Below, piece by piece: positions 13,554-21,126 of a DNA stretch of 64,000 bases (positions within the stretch are counted from its first letter, which is position 1; each line of letters opens with the position of its first letter). This DNA is from a virus. The notes under the pieces are model-generated. The model saw only the letters and a list, made by a program, of their open reading frames with translations, ran no database searches and was not told the origin of the DNA. Made by a program: the position numbers and the translations under genes. The stretch lies in the IMG/VR virus record IMGVR_UViG_3300037337_000170, positions 1 to 64,000 of that record; one strand, given 5' to 3'.

Positions 13554-15805
13554 TTAAAGTTATTATCAAGCGCAACGGTACAAAAGAAGATTTTAATCCG
13601 TCCAAAGTTAACATGTGGGGTGAGTGGGCCTCAAAAACCCTGGGGGGTTATGTAGATTGGTCATCAGTTGTAATTGAGGCAGTCAATATCTGTCCTGTAG
13701 AATGCACCTCTCTTGAGCTACAGAAAAAGCTAATCGAAGCATGTCTAAACAAAAAAACCTGGGAATACAATCGTATGGCCGGGCGCCTATATACCGCCCT
13801 AATCGACCGGGAACTTTACCCCGCCGGTAAGCCAACCATTAAGCAGGTCCATAAGGCCCTATTTGATGCTGACATTATGGCTGAGTTAAACTATAGCAAT
13901 GATGAATACTCTGAAGCTGAAAAGATCATTAACCATAAGCTTGATCTAAAATACCCCCATTACCAACTAAACCAGATTCGTTATAAGTATGCGCTTAGAA
14001 ATAAGATAGCAAAAAAAGAGTATGAGTCAGCACAATTTGTGTACATGCGAATGGCCATGGCTCTAGCAGAAAATGAGGCAGTCGATAAGATGATTCATGT
14101 CAAAAAATGGTATGATCACTTTTCGCAGGGTCGAATTAATGCACCTACACCTAACTATGTCAATCTAGGTACCAAGCTAAATGGCTATGCCTCTTGCTGC
14201 GTATATACAACAAATGATACAGCTGCAAGTCTTGCCGCCGGAGATCACATCGCATATATGATGACCTGTGCAAGTGCAGGTATTGGAACCCACCTAAAAA
14301 CTCGATCTTTAGGTGATGCAGTTCGTAGTGGAGTTATTCAACATCAGGGTAAGTTGCCATATATTCGGGCAATGGTAGGTGCTATTGGCGCCAATTTACA
14401 AAATGGTCGCGGTGGTGCTTCTACAATGTTTTATAGCGCATATGATCCTGAGGTAGAGGTGATTCAAAAGTTGCGCCACCCAATGTCTGTAGCTACAAAG
14501 AAAATTGATGGGTGTCATTACTCGTTTAGTTCCAATCGGACATTTGCAAGAAAGGTTGCTCGTAATGAGGAATATGCACCGTTTTCCTATGCCGGTAATG
14601 CTGAACTGTATGAAGCCCAATATGATAGCGATCAAGCCAACTTCGAAGCATTGTACTCGGTCTATGAAAAAACCGCGCCATTTAAACTAAACGCCAGGGA
14701 AATTGCTATTGGTGTATTGACTCAATCATATGAAACCGGGGTGCAGTATTTGTTTATGACTGACGCGGCAAATAAGCATACTCCATTCAAACAGAAAATT
14801 TATAGTTCCAACTTGTGTGCGGAAATTGCAATTCCTACAGCTGGTTTTGAGTCTGTGGCTGATCTATATAGTGACTATAAAGAGGGTGACGGCGAAATTG
14901 GTTTATGCTCATTGGGTGCGGTGGTGGTGTCTAATATCGAGTCAGATGAGCAATATGCTGACGCAGCATATTATGCACTAAAAATGATTGATGTTTGTAT
15001 TCATAAATCAGATTATGCATTCAAAGCATTAGCTCATACTGCAAAGGCCAGACTGTCCGCTGGTGTTGGTATGATTGGTCTTGCACATTTACTCGCTAAA
15101 GAAAATAAAAAGTATGATGATCAGGATGGCCGAGATTTTATTCATACACTATCTGAAACTCATATGTGGCATTTAATCAATGCCTCATTAAGACTAGGTA
15201 AGGAACTAGGTAATGCGCCATGGATGCATAAAACCAAATGGGTAGATGGCTGGTTACCAACTGATACATATGAAAAGCGTGTAGATGAATTAGTCACTGT
15301 TGAAAATAAGCGTGATTGGGAATTCTTACGTTCTGCCATTGTAGCAAATGGTGGAATTAGAAATTCCGTATTGAACGCGCACATGCCCGCTGAATCGTCA
15401 TCGCTCGGGTCAGGTACCACCAACGGACTCTATCCTATTCGTGAGCTTAACATTATGAAAACCACGGATTCTTCTGTTCCTAACTATTGGTGTGCTCCAG
15501 AAGGCTCAAAATTAAAGCATAAATATCAGTCTGCCTGGGGTATTTCTACCACTGATATGATTAAGGTTTATGCCATCATTCAGAAATGGACCGATCAGGG
15601 TATCTCTGCTGATTTATTTGTCAAAATTTTAGGCGAACAAAAGATTACATCTTCAGAAATGATTAAGGATTATCTTGACATTGTCAAATACGGGCTTAAG
15701 AGCAGATATTATATTAATAGTAAGACCAGTAATGGAGTCAATCTAGACACTGGCGAAAACGCGCTAAGCTCTGAATCAGAGATATGCGAATCGTGTAGTT
15801 TGTAA
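13550..15805 (+). CDS. nrdA: ribonucleotide reductase alpha subunit, class Ia
   Basis: 751 residues, the usual NrdA length. Reduces ribonucleoside diphosphates to deoxy forms. The redox cysteines are present: GYASCCVYTT (C225 type), SNLCAEIAIP (thiyl cysteine, C439 type), IGLCSLGAVVVSN (C462 type) and the C-terminal CESC pair that is re-reduced by thioredoxin or glutaredoxin. SAGIGTHLKTRS is the substrate-binding loop. The N-terminal ATP cone is shortened or weak (starts IKVIIKRNGTKEDFN, which is ATP-cone-like). It is followed by nrdB and a glutaredoxin, the complete set. Confidence 0.96.
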   Translation: MIKVIIKRNGTKEDFNPSKVNMWGEWASKTLGGYVDWSSVVIEAVNICPVECTSLELQKKLIEACLNKKTWEYNRMAGRLYTALIDRELYPAGKPTIKQVHKALFDADIMAELNYSNDEYSEAEKIINHKLDLKYPHYQLNQIRYKYALRNKIAKKEYESAQFVYMRMAMALAENEAVDKMIHVKKWYDHFSQGRINAPTPNYVNLGTKLNGYASCCVYTTNDTAASLAAGDHIAYMMTCASAGIGTHLKTRSLGDAVRSGVIQHQGKLPYIRAMVGAIGANLQNGRGGASTMFYSAYDPEVEVIQKLRHPMSVATKKIDGCHYSFSSNRTFARKVARNEEYAPFSYAGNAELYEAQYDSDQANFEALYSVYEKTAPFKLNAREIAIGVLTQSYETGVQYLFMTDAANKHTPFKQKIYSSNLCAEIAIPTAGFESVADLYSDYKEGDGEIGLCSLGAVVVSNIESDEQYADAAYYALKMIDVCIHKSDYAFKALAHTAKARLSAGVGMIGLAHLLAKENKKYDDQDGRDFIHTLSETHMWHLINASLRLGKELGNAPWMHKTKWVDGWLPTDTYEKRVDELVTVENKRDWEFLRSAIVANGGIRNSVLNAHMPAESSSLGSGTTNGLYPIRELNIMKTTDSSVPNYWCAPEGSKLKHKYQSAWGISTTDMIKVYAIIQKWTDQGISADLFVKILGEQKITSSEMIKDYLDIVKYGLKSRYYINSKTSNGVNLDTGENALSSESEICESCSL

Positions 15806-15823
15806 AAATAAATTTAAGGAATT

Positions 15824-16921
15824 ATGGAAGTTTTTAATGAAGATAAGACCATTGAGTCTTACATGGAATCTAAGTCACCATTATTTTTTGGTGCGGCACC
15901 TGGCCTTTTTAATACCGCGCATAAACCATACCCTAAGATTTGGGGACTGTATAAATTAATGAAATCTTTAGATTGGGAAGAGACCGAGTTCGACTTTACC
16001 CAATGCAATATGGATTTTAATAACTGTTCGAAGTCAGTTTATGATATGATGATCCGAACACTGGCCTGGCAATGGGAAGCAGATTCTGTTGCTTCTCGTT
16101 CAATTGCGCCTCTGCTGGCGCCATTTATTACTGATAGTTCACTATGGGCAGCATATCAGAGGGTTAGTGACAATGAGGTTATTCATTCAGCAACATATTC
16201 TGAAATTATCCGAACCTCATTCAATGACCCAGAAAAGGTTTTTGCTGATATTCTAAGTGTTCGTGAATCCATCATTAGAATGAATACAGTCAATAAGGTA
16301 TTTTCTAAGTTATATAAAACCAGTCACCAGTATGCACTAGATCGTAATTATACTGATGATGTGTATGATGACCTATTCATGGCAATTGTCGCACTTCTAT
16401 TATTAGAACGTCTTCAATTCATGGCTAGTTTTAGTATTACATTTGCTATTTGCAGTACAGGTCCATTTCAATCTATCGGTAAGGCAGTTCAAAAAATTGC
16501 CCAGGACGAATTAGAAGTTCATTCAGAATTAGATAAGGAAGTGTTAAGGGTTGAACTAGCGACAGAACGTGGTAAGGCAGCATACAAAAGACTGAAGCCA
16601 AGAATTGAGGAATTAGCCAACGAGGTGGTAGCTTCAGAATTAAAATGGGTTGAGTATCTATTCAGCGAAGGCAGAGAACTGGTTGGTGTAAATGCCAATA
16701 CAGTATCTGCTTGGGTACTTTATAATGCCAAGGAAGTATTTCAGTTTCTTGATGTAAAATCAGAACACAAGTTTCCAAAAACCAATCCTATGCCCTTCAT
16801 GGAAAACTGGATTAATATTGGTAATACACAACCTGCTCCGCAAGAGCAGAATGCAAATGCATACAAGGTAAATGTTCTTGTGCGCGATGATAGTCAGACA
16901 ACCTTTGAAACGGACTTTTAA
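15824..16921 (+). CDS. nrdB: ribonucleotide reductase beta subunit, class Ia
   Basis: 365 residues, standard for class Ia NrdB. Diiron ligands and radical tyrosine are visible: WEADS (aspartate ligand), then DNEVIHSATYSEI, in which E-x2-H-x3-Y gives the Glu, His and the radical Tyr, and later AQDELEVHSEL (E-x3-H type). It houses the stable tyrosyl radical that starts catalysis in NrdA. AAGGAATT precedes the ATG and its stop overlaps the glutaredoxin start (TAATG). Confidence 0.95.
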   Translation: MEVFNEDKTIESYMESKSPLFFGAAPGLFNTAHKPYPKIWGLYKLMKSLDWEETEFDFTQCNMDFNNCSKSVYDMMIRTLAWQWEADSVASRSIAPLLAPFITDSSLWAAYQRVSDNEVIHSATYSEIIRTSFNDPEKVFADILSVRESIIRMNTVNKVFSKLYKTSHQYALDRNYTDDVYDDLFMAIVALLLLERLQFMASFSITFAICSTGPFQSIGKAVQKIAQDELEVHSELDKEVLRVELATERGKAAYKRLKPRIEELANEVVASELKWVEYLFSEGRELVGVNANTVSAWVLYNAKEVFQFLDVKSEHKFPKTNPMPFMENWINIGNTQPAPQEQNANAYKVNVLVRDDSQTTFETDF

Positions 16922-17172
16922 TGTACACTGTTATTTCAAAACCAAATTGTGGGTTTTGCGTTAAGGCTAAAAATCTTTTGTTTCTTAAAAATATTGACTA
17001 CAAGGAACTTCACATTGAAGTTGGGCAGGACAAGGATCTTACTCAATCATATATTGCATTAAGTCACGCCAAGTTATTAGCCCCCTCGGCTAGAACTGTC
17101 CCTATTATCCTAAGAGACAATAAATATATAGGTGGTTATACTGAACTTGTTGAACTATTAACAAGCGCCTGA
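16921..17172 (+). CDS. nrdC: glutaredoxin
   Basis: 83 residues with the thioredoxin fold. The active site is CGFC in ISKPNCGFCVKAK (residues 10-13 of the motif region), followed by the cis-proline segment RTVPIILRDNKYIGGYTEL, both diagnostic of glutaredoxins. T4 NrdC has CVYC, so this is a variant site. Its location directly after nrdA and nrdB says it is the electron donor of the phage ribonucleotide reductase. A terminator follows. Confidence 0.93.
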   Translation: MYTVISKPNCGFCVKAKNLLFLKNIDYKELHIEVGQDKDLTQSYIALSHAKLLAPSARTVPIILRDNKYIGGYTELVELLTSA

Positions 17173-17174
17173 AC

Positions 17175-17198
17175 AAAGGGATCTTCGGATCCTTTTTT
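17175..17198 (+). terminator. rho-independent terminator after the nrd operon
   Basis: GGATC-TTCG-GATCC stem-loop with an extra G bulge on the left, preceded by AAA and followed by TTTTTT. Ends the deaminase-primase-nrdA-nrdB-glutaredoxin transcript. Confidence 0.82.
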
Positions 17199-17237
17199 AG
17201 TTTGTTAAATAGGTTGACTTAACAAACAAGGCTATAT

Positions 17238-17390
17238 ATGTCACAAAAAATTACTTTCGATTGCTCCAATTGTGAAACCCGAGGAACTATTAGACTCGGA
17301 GACGACTTCGATGATGCTAAAGTTACAGTGTGCCCAGTCTGTGGTGACCCATTAGATCTTGATGATGGGGATGATGATTTAGATGAGTGA
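17238..17390 (+). CDS. small zinc-ribbon protein (50 aa)
   Basis: 50 residues: MSQKITFDCSNCETRGTIRL, then CPVC, then a strongly acidic tail (DLDDGDDDLDE). The two CxxC pairs (residues 9-12 and ~32-35) form a zinc ribbon like those of transcription factors or ribosomal proteins. Its TGA lies within the start region of the next gene (8-base overlap). It may be a small regulator; no closer family is recognised. Confidence 0.68.
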   Translation: MSQKITFDCSNCETRGTIRLGDDFDDAKVTVCPVCGDPLDLDDGDDDLDE

Positions 17391-17853
17391 GCCCGGTTGG
17401 ATCTATAATGGTGTACCATTCGATGATTCACTGATACCCGAAACTGCACTTGGTTTTATCTATAAAATAAGCCGAATTTCCGACGGTAAAGCCTATATCG
17501 GAAGAAAGTTAATATACTTCAAGAAAACATCGGTTAAGACTCTCTACCGTAAACTGAAAAGGGGTGAAACCGGTAAAGGCCAGAAGTATAAGAAAAAGAC
17601 CACTAGTTTAGTTCATTCGGATTGGCGTGAATATTGGGGCAGTTCTGAACGCCTAATTGCTGATATTGAGCTATTAGGAATAGATAATTTTAAGCGTGAG
17701 ATTTTGTTCTTCTGTAAAAGCAAGGGAGAGTTGTCGTACACGGAAGCTAGGACCCAGATGGACCTGCGGGTGCTTGAGAACCTGGACCAATTCTACAATC
17801 GTCAGATTATGTGCCGGATCAACTGGATTCATGTGGCCAAACTAGGCGTGTAA
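17383..17853 (+). CDS. GIY-YIG-like endonuclease (putative)
   Basis: 156 residues. The N-terminal LGFIYKISRISDGKAYIGRK contains the GIY (FIYKI) and YIG (AYIGRK) elements with the usual spacing, followed by a basic stretch (YRKLKRGETGKG), WREYWGSSERL and ILFFCKSKGELSYTEARTQ, where the glutamate of the family could lie. Such proteins in T4-like phages are Seg-like or related stand-alone nucleases. A homing role is not established, because the gene sits in tandem with early genes and nothing is visibly interrupted. Overlaps the zinc-ribbon gene by 8 bases. Confidence 0.7.
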   Translation: MSEPGWIYNGVPFDDSLIPETALGFIYKISRISDGKAYIGRKLIYFKKTSVKTLYRKLKRGETGKGQKYKKKTTSLVHSDWREYWGSSERLIADIELLGIDNFKREILFFCKSKGELSYTEARTQMDLRVLENLDQFYNRQIMCRINWIHVAKLGV

Positions 17854-17856
17854 AAT

Positions 17857-17885
17857 TTTACTTTTATTCTGTGGTGTGGTATAAT
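17857..17885 (+). promoter_or_regulatory. early promoter cassette 6
   Basis: TTTACTTTTATTC, 17-base spacer, TGGTATAAT and AACACATACC, matching cassette 5 almost base for base. It heads the second copy of the microprotein module. Confidence 0.9.
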
Positions 17886-17922
17886 AAACACATACCCCCG
17901 ACAAGACCACCAAGGAAATAAA

Positions 17923-18078
17923 ATGTTTTTAGTCTTCAAATGCCGCAACGATCTTTTCCTAGAGCCAAAGCAGTTGATCGCAGAATTTAGTACCTAAGAA
18001 GAAGCTCGACAGTTCGCTAGCGACATGGAGCAAGCCAGTATGGATATTTTCACTTGGTTTGAGTTCGCCGAAGAGTAA
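17923..18078 (+). pseudogene. microprotein gene copy interrupted by a nonsense codon
   Basis: The same 52-codon frame as the gene at 11456, including the promoter and leader. Codon 25 is TAA (17995-17997) where the intact copy has GAA, with the preceding two codons also changed (AGT ACC for GAA ACA). After the stop the reading frame stays open and nearly identical (EEARQFASDMEQAS...) to the matching TAA at 18076. So it is a recently inactivated duplicate, or it makes a 24-residue fragment. A sequencing error is possible but three neighbouring codons differ. Confidence 0.75.
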
Positions 18079-18083
18079 ATTTT

Positions 18084-18248
18084 ATGTATAAATTATTAAA
18101 AGAAATCTATAGCAATGATAAAAATTACCGCATTGAATTTGTTATGTTTTATCTAACCCGGTCCGAAGCCCAACAAGCTGCTGATCGTTTGAATAATGGC
18201 GCAACTTGTGCAGATAATGACTTTTATTATGTGGTAGAAGTAGAATGA
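18084..18248 (+). CDS. small hypothetical protein (54 aa), microprotein-like
   Basis: 54 residues (MYKLLKEIYSNDKNYRIEFV) ending YYVVEVE. The layout of strand, helix with SEAQQAADRL, then an aromatic acidic end resembles the 51-residue microprotein family next to it, suggesting a distant paralogue. Its TGA overlaps the next ATG (ATGA at 18245-18248). No function known. Confidence 0.65.
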   Translation: MYKLLKEIYSNDKNYRIEFVMFYLTRSEAQQAADRLNNGATCADNDFYYVVEVE

Positions 18249-18607
18249 ATTTCTTTCAAGAAACTACAGTTTGGGATGGCAACGGTAAAAATCATATTTA
18301 TTTGCTTACCCAGGATAAATCCAAGATGATCGCTTTTGTTTCATCTGGCCAAACAGAAGTAAAAACTTTTAAGAAGCCAATTCCATTCTACGTTCGTGGT
18401 AGAACTTTTGTTCAAGTGCAGAATACCTTCGGCTACAAACTTCCAGATTCTGAACCGACTGCCAAGATCATGGGTAGCAAAGGAGCTGTATATCATGTTA
18501 CCAAGAAAAATGGTGTTCTCCGTTGCAGCTGCCCAGGCTTTGTTTTTCGGGCCAAGTGCAAGCACACAGAAGAAGGTGGTTTACTTTTATCCAACCTTGT
18601 GGTATAA
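18245..18607 (+). CDS. SWIM-type zinc-finger-like protein (120 aa)
   Basis: 120 residues. The C-terminal CSCPGFVFRAKCKHTEE matches the SWIM pattern C-x-C-x(n)-C-x-H, a zinc-binding module that contacts DNA or proteins. The N-terminal part (TVWDGNGKNHIYLLTQD) is beta-rich. Its last eight codons and stop (LLLSNLVV-TAA) are encoded by early promoter cassette 7, whose -35 starts at 18580; the original stop may have been lost when the promoter arose. Coupled to the gene before it. Confidence 0.72.
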   Translation: MNFFQETTVWDGNGKNHIYLLTQDKSKMIAFVSSGQTEVKTFKKPIPFYVRGRTFVQVQNTFGYKLPDSEPTAKIMGSKGAVYHVTKKNGVLRCSCPGFVFRAKCKHTEEGGLLLSNLVV

Positions 18608-18608
18608 T
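18580..18608 (+). promoter_or_regulatory. early promoter cassette 7 (inside a gene end)
   Basis: TTTACTTTTATCC, 17-base spacer, TGGTATAAT. It overlaps the 3' end of the SWIM-type gene, including its stop codon. Drives the gene at 18635. Confidence 0.9.
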
Positions 18609-18634
18609 AAACTCATACCAAACAAGGATTCAAA

Positions 18635-18808
18635 ATGACCAAGACTTCTAAAATCCCCGCCCAGAAAAATATGATGGATCAATTCCAGATCAACTATATT
18701 CCTGGCGGGATGAGCCTGAATCATAACGGATGGTGGGTGTGCCTTCGTGTTACTGATCGGGACGGAAGCACATTTGACTATCCCATCAAAATGATCCGTA
18801 AGGATTGA
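18635..18808 (+). CDS. small hypothetical early protein (57 aa)
   Basis: 57 residues starting MTKTSKIPAQKNMMDQFQIN, with NHNGWWVCLRVTDRDGSTFD in the second half, looking like a small beta domain. CAAGGATTCAAA before the ATG is the standard cassette leader and ribosome site. Single gene between cassettes 7 and 8. Function unknown. Confidence 0.7.
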   Translation: MTKTSKIPAQKNMMDQFQINYIPGGMSLNHNGWWVCLRVTDRDGSTFDYPIKMIRKD

Positions 18809-18814
18809 CACTGG

Positions 18815-18843
18815 TTTACTTTTATTCCTGGGAGTGTTATAAT
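18815..18843 (+). promoter_or_regulatory. early promoter cassette 8
   Basis: TTTACTTTTATTC, 17-base spacer, TATAAT at 18838-18843, leader ACCAACCAAGGATTCAAAA. It begins six bases after the previous stop. Confidence 0.9.
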
Positions 18844-18869
18844 AAACTCATACCAACCAAGGATTCAAA

Positions 18870-18983
18870 ATAACCCTAGTCCCCGAAATCTCCGCACCTT
18901 CTAATCAAAGCATCGAAAATAAGACCGCTGAGCAGCTTAACCAGGTCATGCGTGACTCTCTCATGACACAGCACCCGACCTAA
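18870..18983 (+). CDS. 37-codon frame with ATA in the start position (or start-less relic)
   Basis: The cassette-8 leader CAAGGATTCAAA is followed by ATA where the sister gene at 18635 has ATG. The frame then runs 37 codons (TLVPEISAPSNQSIENKTAE..., ending MTQHPT) to TAA at 18981. Either ATA is used as a rare start codon, or a G-to-A change has silenced a small gene. Internal ATGs at codons 27 and 32 are too late to give a domain. The good ribosome site and promoter suggest the loss is recent. Confidence 0.45.
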   Translation: MTLVPEISAPSNQSIENKTAEQLNQVMRDSLMTQHPT

Positions 18984-19007
18984 TCGTTGGAATAATAATG
19001 GTTTCGA

Positions 19008-19103
19008 ATGGAAAAAGCAATTAGGAATGTATTTGTTAATGGCGAACTTATAAACAAATCTACATTCGAAGAAGTCCGAGCAACCGCAGCATCTTACCTG
19101 TAA
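19008..19103 (+). CDS. tiny hypothetical protein (31 aa)
   Basis: MEKAIRNVFVNGELINKSTF begins a 31-residue charged peptide ending EEVRATAASYL. It lies between the start-less frame and the gene at 19112, whose leader (AAGGATCAAT) begins at its stop. No good ribosome site of its own. Kept at low confidence because of protein-like composition. Confidence 0.4.
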   Translation: MEKAIRNVFVNGELINKSTFEEVRATAASYL

Positions 19104-19111
19104 GGATCAAT

Positions 19112-19456
19112 ATGTCAAAATATACTATTTCCTCTATTCAAGAACAAATTGAAAAGCAATCTTCTATTATGGAGGAGTTAAAACTTCGTCTAGAAGCATT
19201 AAAAAAAGAATCCCCAGAGGAGGATTTAGCCAGAGAATTACATTCTCTGCTATGTACGGCAAATCACATAGATGGTTGTGGTTGGTTCCATGAAATTAAA
19301 AATAATAAAGATAACTCGGGTAGTTATGCCAAAGATAACTGGGATGGTTATGCCCATGGGAAGTACTTAGGTAAGGCAAAAAAGATTATTCACAGGTGTA
19401 ATGAACTTAATATCTCCACCAATGAAGCGCTATCTATGTGTGCATTAGTGAGATAA
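19112..19456 (+). CDS. hypothetical protein with N-terminal coiled coil (114 aa)
   Basis: 114 residues. The first 45 (ISSIQEQIEKQSSIMEELKL) form a likely coiled coil; the second half has GCGWFHEIKNNKDN and NWDGYAHGKYLGKAKK, a small globular domain with several conserved-looking aromatics. AAGGATCAAT precedes the ATG. Family unknown. Confidence 0.72.
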   Translation: MSKYTISSIQEQIEKQSSIMEELKLRLEALKKESPEEDLARELHSLLCTANHIDGCGWFHEIKNNKDNSGSYAKDNWDGYAHGKYLGKAKKIIHRCNELNISTNEALSMCALVR

Positions 19457-19570
19457 GTATAAAATAATAAAAAAATATGATACCTTAGTTTTTATTTGTA
19501 GATGCCAACCGGTTCATAATGCTTTGAGGATCACGCTGAAATTAAGATGTGGGCGTTAGGCCCGTAAGAT

Positions 19571-19599
19571 TTTACTTTTATTCCTAGGTGTGTTATAAT
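19571..19599 (+). promoter_or_regulatory. early promoter cassette 9
   Basis: TTTACTTTTATTC, 17-base spacer, TATAAT at 19594-19599. The 114 bases before it are non-coding and contain a short GGGC/GCCC hairpin near 19553. Confidence 0.9.
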
Positions 19600-19625
19600 A
19601 AACACATACCAACCGAAAGACCAAA

Positions 19626-19781
19626 ATGTTTAATGTTCAACGATGTGTTCAAGATTATGACGAGGTGTACAAAAACACCGTCGCCGAATTTCCTACAGAA
19701 GAGGAGGCAGATGCATTTGTAGAGCAAGAAGAAGCTTCGTCACCCTGGAGAGATGTTTGGTTCGAAGTTTTTGAAGAGTAG
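19626..19781 (+). CDS. divergent microprotein paralogue (51 aa)
   Basis: 51 residues, same length as the gene at 11456, with the same start MF and the same layout: EFPTEEEADAFVEQ in the helix and WFEVFEE at the end (compare EFETEEEARQFASD and WFDFIEE). Sequence identity is low outside these parts. It also has its own promoter cassette. It is the third member of a small early family. Confidence 0.72.
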   Translation: MFNVQRCVQDYDEVYKNTVAEFPTEEEADAFVEQEEASSPWRDVWFEVFEE

Positions 19782-19782
19782 G

Positions 19783-19811
19783 TTTACTTTTATCTAAGCT
19801 TGTGGCATAAT
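19783..19811 (+). promoter_or_regulatory. early promoter cassette 10 (CATAAT)
   Basis: TTTACTTTTATCT, 17-base spacer, -10 CATAAT, a one-base departure that may weaken it. It starts two bases after the stop of the microprotein gene. Confidence 0.82.
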
Positions 19812-19845
19812 AAATGTGTACCAACCAACTCCATTAGGAAACAGC

Positions 19846-20063
19846 ATGATTACTGACTGCTCAAAAGATCACATGTCCGGCAGGTCATGCTCGTATTTGA
19901 TAGAGAAACTCCGACCGCTACTGAGATTGATACATACTGTATGAAGAATTATGGGTTCTCCCCCAAAAGCACTATGCTGATTGAGTCAAATATTGGTTTT
20001 GGTGGATACCCTAACCCCGGCAGAATCTACTGCCATCCCCGTTGCAACTATTTTCCGGAATAA
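19846..20063 (+). pseudogene. probable frameshifted small gene
   Basis: AGGAAACAGC places a ribosome site before ATG 19846, but that frame ends after 32 codons (19944). A protein-like frame in another phase runs from about 19857 (ATG at 19887) to TAA 20061 and encodes MLVFDRETPTATEIDTYCMK, then FGGYPNPGRIYCHPRCNYFPE. A single-base frameshift in 19857-19890 would join both into about 70 residues. It could be a broken gene, a programmed frameshift or a sequencing error; alternatively only the second frame (58 residues) is real. Confidence 0.45.
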
Positions 20064-20065
20064 AC

Positions 20066-20314
20066 ATGACCACTGACCAACTCTTGGATTCGTTTGCCGA
20101 CTTTCTGGCCCGCGATGAAGCCTCCACTCGGAGCTACGCACACCTTACCCGCATCGAAGCCCTTAAGGTATTCACTGACAATCTGAGCCAGAGTGATTCT
20201 GCAAAACTCTATATTGCAGTTCTCGATGAGTTCCCAGATTTTATGACGCCAACCTTGGTGGCCCCATGCCGTCTTGTCGGCTCATATTATGCTCCAGGAA
20301 AATCTGGATTATAA
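20066..20314 (+). CDS. hypothetical protein (82 aa)
   Basis: The frame is open from 20042; ATG 20066 (MTTDQLLDSFADFLARDEAS) right after the previous stop is preferred. The product is helical and acidic, with LTRIEALKVFTDNLSQSDS in the middle. No known family. Overlaps the next small gene. Confidence 0.65.
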   Translation: MTTDQLLDSFADFLARDEASTRSYAHLTRIEALKVFTDNLSQSDSAKLYIAVLDEFPDFMTPTLVAPCRLVGSYYAPGKSGL

Positions 20315-20504
20315 AGCTTGGCTAAACAGGTCCTTCAAAAAGTGCGTGCTCCGGGTGAATCAAAAAGAGTTTGATAAAATTGCTCTTCTCCCGAGTGTTT
20401 ATCTGGGACATGAAAATACCACTTTGGGAGGAAAAAAGTCTTGTGCAGTTGTCTGCCCATCGATGGCAGTCACGCCAAATGTTCTAAAATTTGCTAAACT
20501 TTGA
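20289..20504 (+). CDS. hypothetical protein (71 aa)
   Basis: ATG 20289 (MLQENLDYKAWLNRSFKKC) lies within the end of the preceding gene; a TTG at 20274 is a possible earlier start. Neither has a strong ribosome site, so coupling is likely. The C-terminal half has LGGKKSCAVVCPS. No family recognised; moderate confidence because it fills the gap before pnuC. Confidence 0.5.
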   Translation: MLQENLDYKAWLNRSFKKCVLRVNQKEFDKIALLPSVYLGHENTTLGGKKSCAVVCPSMAVTPNVLKFAKL

Positions 20505-20518
20505 AAACCTAAAATATA

Positions 20519-21124
20519 ATGGACTACTTTACTTGGACCCCTCTTGAGACTTTTGCGATTGCCTTTACTACTGCATGTATTTTCCTGGCTGGTAAGAACT
20601 CTATTCATACCTGGTGGGTCGGTATTATCGCCTGCGTGCTTTTTGGTACTCTTTTCTACTCAGTTCAACTATACGCCGAAGTTCTACTTCAGGTATTCTT
20701 TGTCGGAACAAGTTTGATCGGTTGGTATATCTGGCGAAAATGTGGAGTAAATGTCACTCCGATTGTCAGAACAAGCCGACAAGTTCTCTTGATTTACTTT
20801 GTTGCGGCTCTATTGGCAGCTGGCGCATACGGATTGATCCTGCATGAATTCACTAACGCATGGGCGCCATTCATTGATAGCGGTGTATTAACCTTCAGTA
20901 TTCTTGCGCAGTATTTGCTAATGACGCGACGGCTGGAAACATGGTACTTTTGGATTTTCGTGAACATTCTATCTGTGCCATTGTACTTCAGTCGAGAACT
21001 TTACATGACTGCTGGTCTGTATTCAGTCTTTTTGGTACACGCTATCTGGGCAGCAGGCCACTGGAAAAAGCAAATGGAGACGCGTTCAAAGGGCGTTGGT
21101 TCGCCGAGGCACATTGAGAAATAA
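20519..21124 (+). CDS. pnuC: nicotinamide riboside transporter PnuC
   Basis: 201 residues with about seven hydrophobic helices and the PnuC hallmarks: TWWVGIIACVLFGTLFYSVQ (tryptophan-rich helix), FVGTSLIGWYIWRK (GWYxW motif) and VNILSVPLYFSRELYMTAGL (the N...PLY segment lining the substrate channel). It brings nicotinamide riboside through the inner membrane; trapping depends on phosphorylation inside. The next gene, 2 bases on, is NadR with a kinase domain, so the pair forms an NAD salvage route as described in vibriophage KVP40. A basic C-terminal tail faces the cytoplasm. Confidence 0.9.
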   Translation: MDYFTWTPLETFAIAFTTACIFLAGKNSIHTWWVGIIACVLFGTLFYSVQLYAEVLLQVFFVGTSLIGWYIWRKCGVNVTPIVRTSRQVLLIYFVAALLAAGAYGLILHEFTNAWAPFIDSGVLTFSILAQYLLMTRRLETWYFWIFVNILSVPLYFSRELYMTAGLYSVFLVHAIWAAGHWKKQMETRSKGVGSPRHIEK

Positions 21125-21126
21125 AA

